DNA from: Burkholderia sp. Ax-1719
Lineage (GTDB): Bacteria; Pseudomonadota; Gammaproteobacteria; Burkholderiales; Burkholderiaceae
DNA: 64,000 bases
Assembly (NCBI RefSeq): GCF_011753055.1
Contig: NZ_VWWJ01000009.1
Span: 186,001-250,000, forward strand
Direction: 5' to 3'
Shown here one piece after another: positions 63,545-64,000 of the stretch. The position numbers and the translations under genes are program-made. Position 1 is the first letter of the stretch. Each line of letters opens with the position of its first letter. The notes beneath the pieces were generated by a model. The model was given only the letters and a program-made list of their open reading frames with translations. It was not told where the DNA came from and searched no databases.

Positions 63545-64000
63545 ATGGTTATAGGCGTACAAGACCTATTCTCGCTCGTATCGTCGGGGATTAGCCAGCA
63601 GGACCGCCTGCTGAAACTGGACACACCTCTCGGGCCTAATGTCCTGTTGCCGCAACGTGCGATTGGGCACTCTCGCATTGGTCGAAATTACGAATTCACG
63701 GTTGATGTCTTGTCTCTCAAAGACACGCTCGAGTTGAAGACACTCATCGCACAACCTGTAACACTTTGGATTCAGCAAAACGACAAGTCTTATCACCCGC
63801 ATCACGGTTACATTCATACGGTGCGCAGACTCGGTTCAGATGGCCAAGCGACCTGCTTTCAGCTAACGTTTTCCTCGTGGCTTCATTTCCTCAAATTCCG
63901 GAAGGATGCAAGAATCTTCCAGGAATTGAGCACCGAAGACATCCTCACCGCGATTTTTAACGAGCACCCGCAGGCGCGCGGTGCCTATCGCATCGCAGTC
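63545..64000 (+). CDS. vgrG: VgrG, type VI secretion spike protein, 3' end outside window
   Basis: From ATG 63545 (AGGGAAAG just upstream) the frame is open to the window end, 152 codons. It begins MVIGVQDLFSLVSSGISQQD, then has LPQRAIGHSRIGRNYEFTVD and GYIHTVRRLGSDGQATCFQL, followed by FSSWLHFLKFRKDARIFQEL and STEDILTAIF. This is the gp27-like N-terminal domain of VgrG. The gp5-like and any C-terminal effector domain lie beyond the window. Confidence 0.92.
   Translation, partial: MVIGVQDLFSLVSSGISQQDRLLKLDTPLGPNVLLPQRAIGHSRIGRNYEFTVDVLSLKDTLELKTLIAQPVTLWIQQNDKSYHPHHGYIHTVRRLGSDGQATCFQLTFSSWLHFLKFRKDARIFQELSTEDILTAIFNEHPQARGAYRIAV

Noticed and set aside
1..64000. CRISPR arrays, insertion sequences, phage genes
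   Set aside because: No regular repeat-spacer pattern, transposase, integrase or phage structural gene was found. The mosaic at 48-54 kb shows no IS remnants that I can see.

Overview
The window reads as a secondary replicon (chromosome 2 or megaplasmid) of a Burkholderiaceae soil or plant bacterium of the Paraburkholderia/Caballeronia/Burkholderia type. The reasons are high GC with strongly GC-biased third codon positions, Omp32-like trimeric porins, many LysR/AraC regulators beside aromatic catabolism genes, a Burkholderia-type gamma-alpha-beta FAD dehydrogenase, and type VI secretion parts. No rRNA, tRNA, CRISPR array, transposase or integrase was seen.

Layout. 0-5.9 kb: two tandem LysR regulators, an MFS transporter, a pair resembling C-glycoside deglycosidase alpha/beta subunits, and an XylS/AntR-type regulator. 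6.0-10.2 kb: antCBA (anthranilate 1,2-dioxygenase) divergent from catA (catechol 1,2-dioxygenase), with mirror-image tandem AraC-type boxes between them. 10.3-19.5 kb: porin, rhomboid protease, NCS1 permease, GMC oxidoreductase with a small unknown protein, Kup potassium transporter, short CDF-like transporter. 19.6-26.9 kb: iron block with two tail-to-tail AraC regulators, two Fur-like boxes, a TonB-dependent receptor, a FhuD-like binding protein and a fused FhuB-like permease, but no ATPase. 27-42.9 kb: small exported protein, LysR/DHA2 transporter pair, porin, class 3 asparaginase, amylo-1,6-glucosidase-like protein, citrate synthase, an MreB paralogue, two alpha/beta hydrolases, EmrB-type transporter. 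42.9-48 kb: D-amino-acid (dauBAR-like) cluster with a binding protein and glutaminase.

48-54 kb is the most unusual part, a mosaic. A self-contained TonB receptor-ExbB-ExbD-TonB operon is bracketed by a 63-bp imperfect direct repeat of the 3' end of glsA. A 1.3-kb type VI secretion module follows (predicted peptidoglycan amidase, exported putative immunity protein, PAAR tip). It sits between a truncated start of a possible GNAT acetyltransferase gene and a truncated start of a type II dehydroquinase gene (aroQ). The aroQ start is still attached to its operon (Gfo/Idh/MocA oxidoreductase and MHS-type transporter, divergent from a LysR), which has therefore lost its dehydroquinase.

58-62 kb holds a TetR regulator and a three-subunit FAD/triheme dehydrogenase with a candidate TetR operator in front. 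62-63.3 kb is decayed (frameshifted LysR, an orphan open fragment). The window ends inside a vgrG gene preceded by a very AT-rich leader, so a type VI cluster probably continues to the right.
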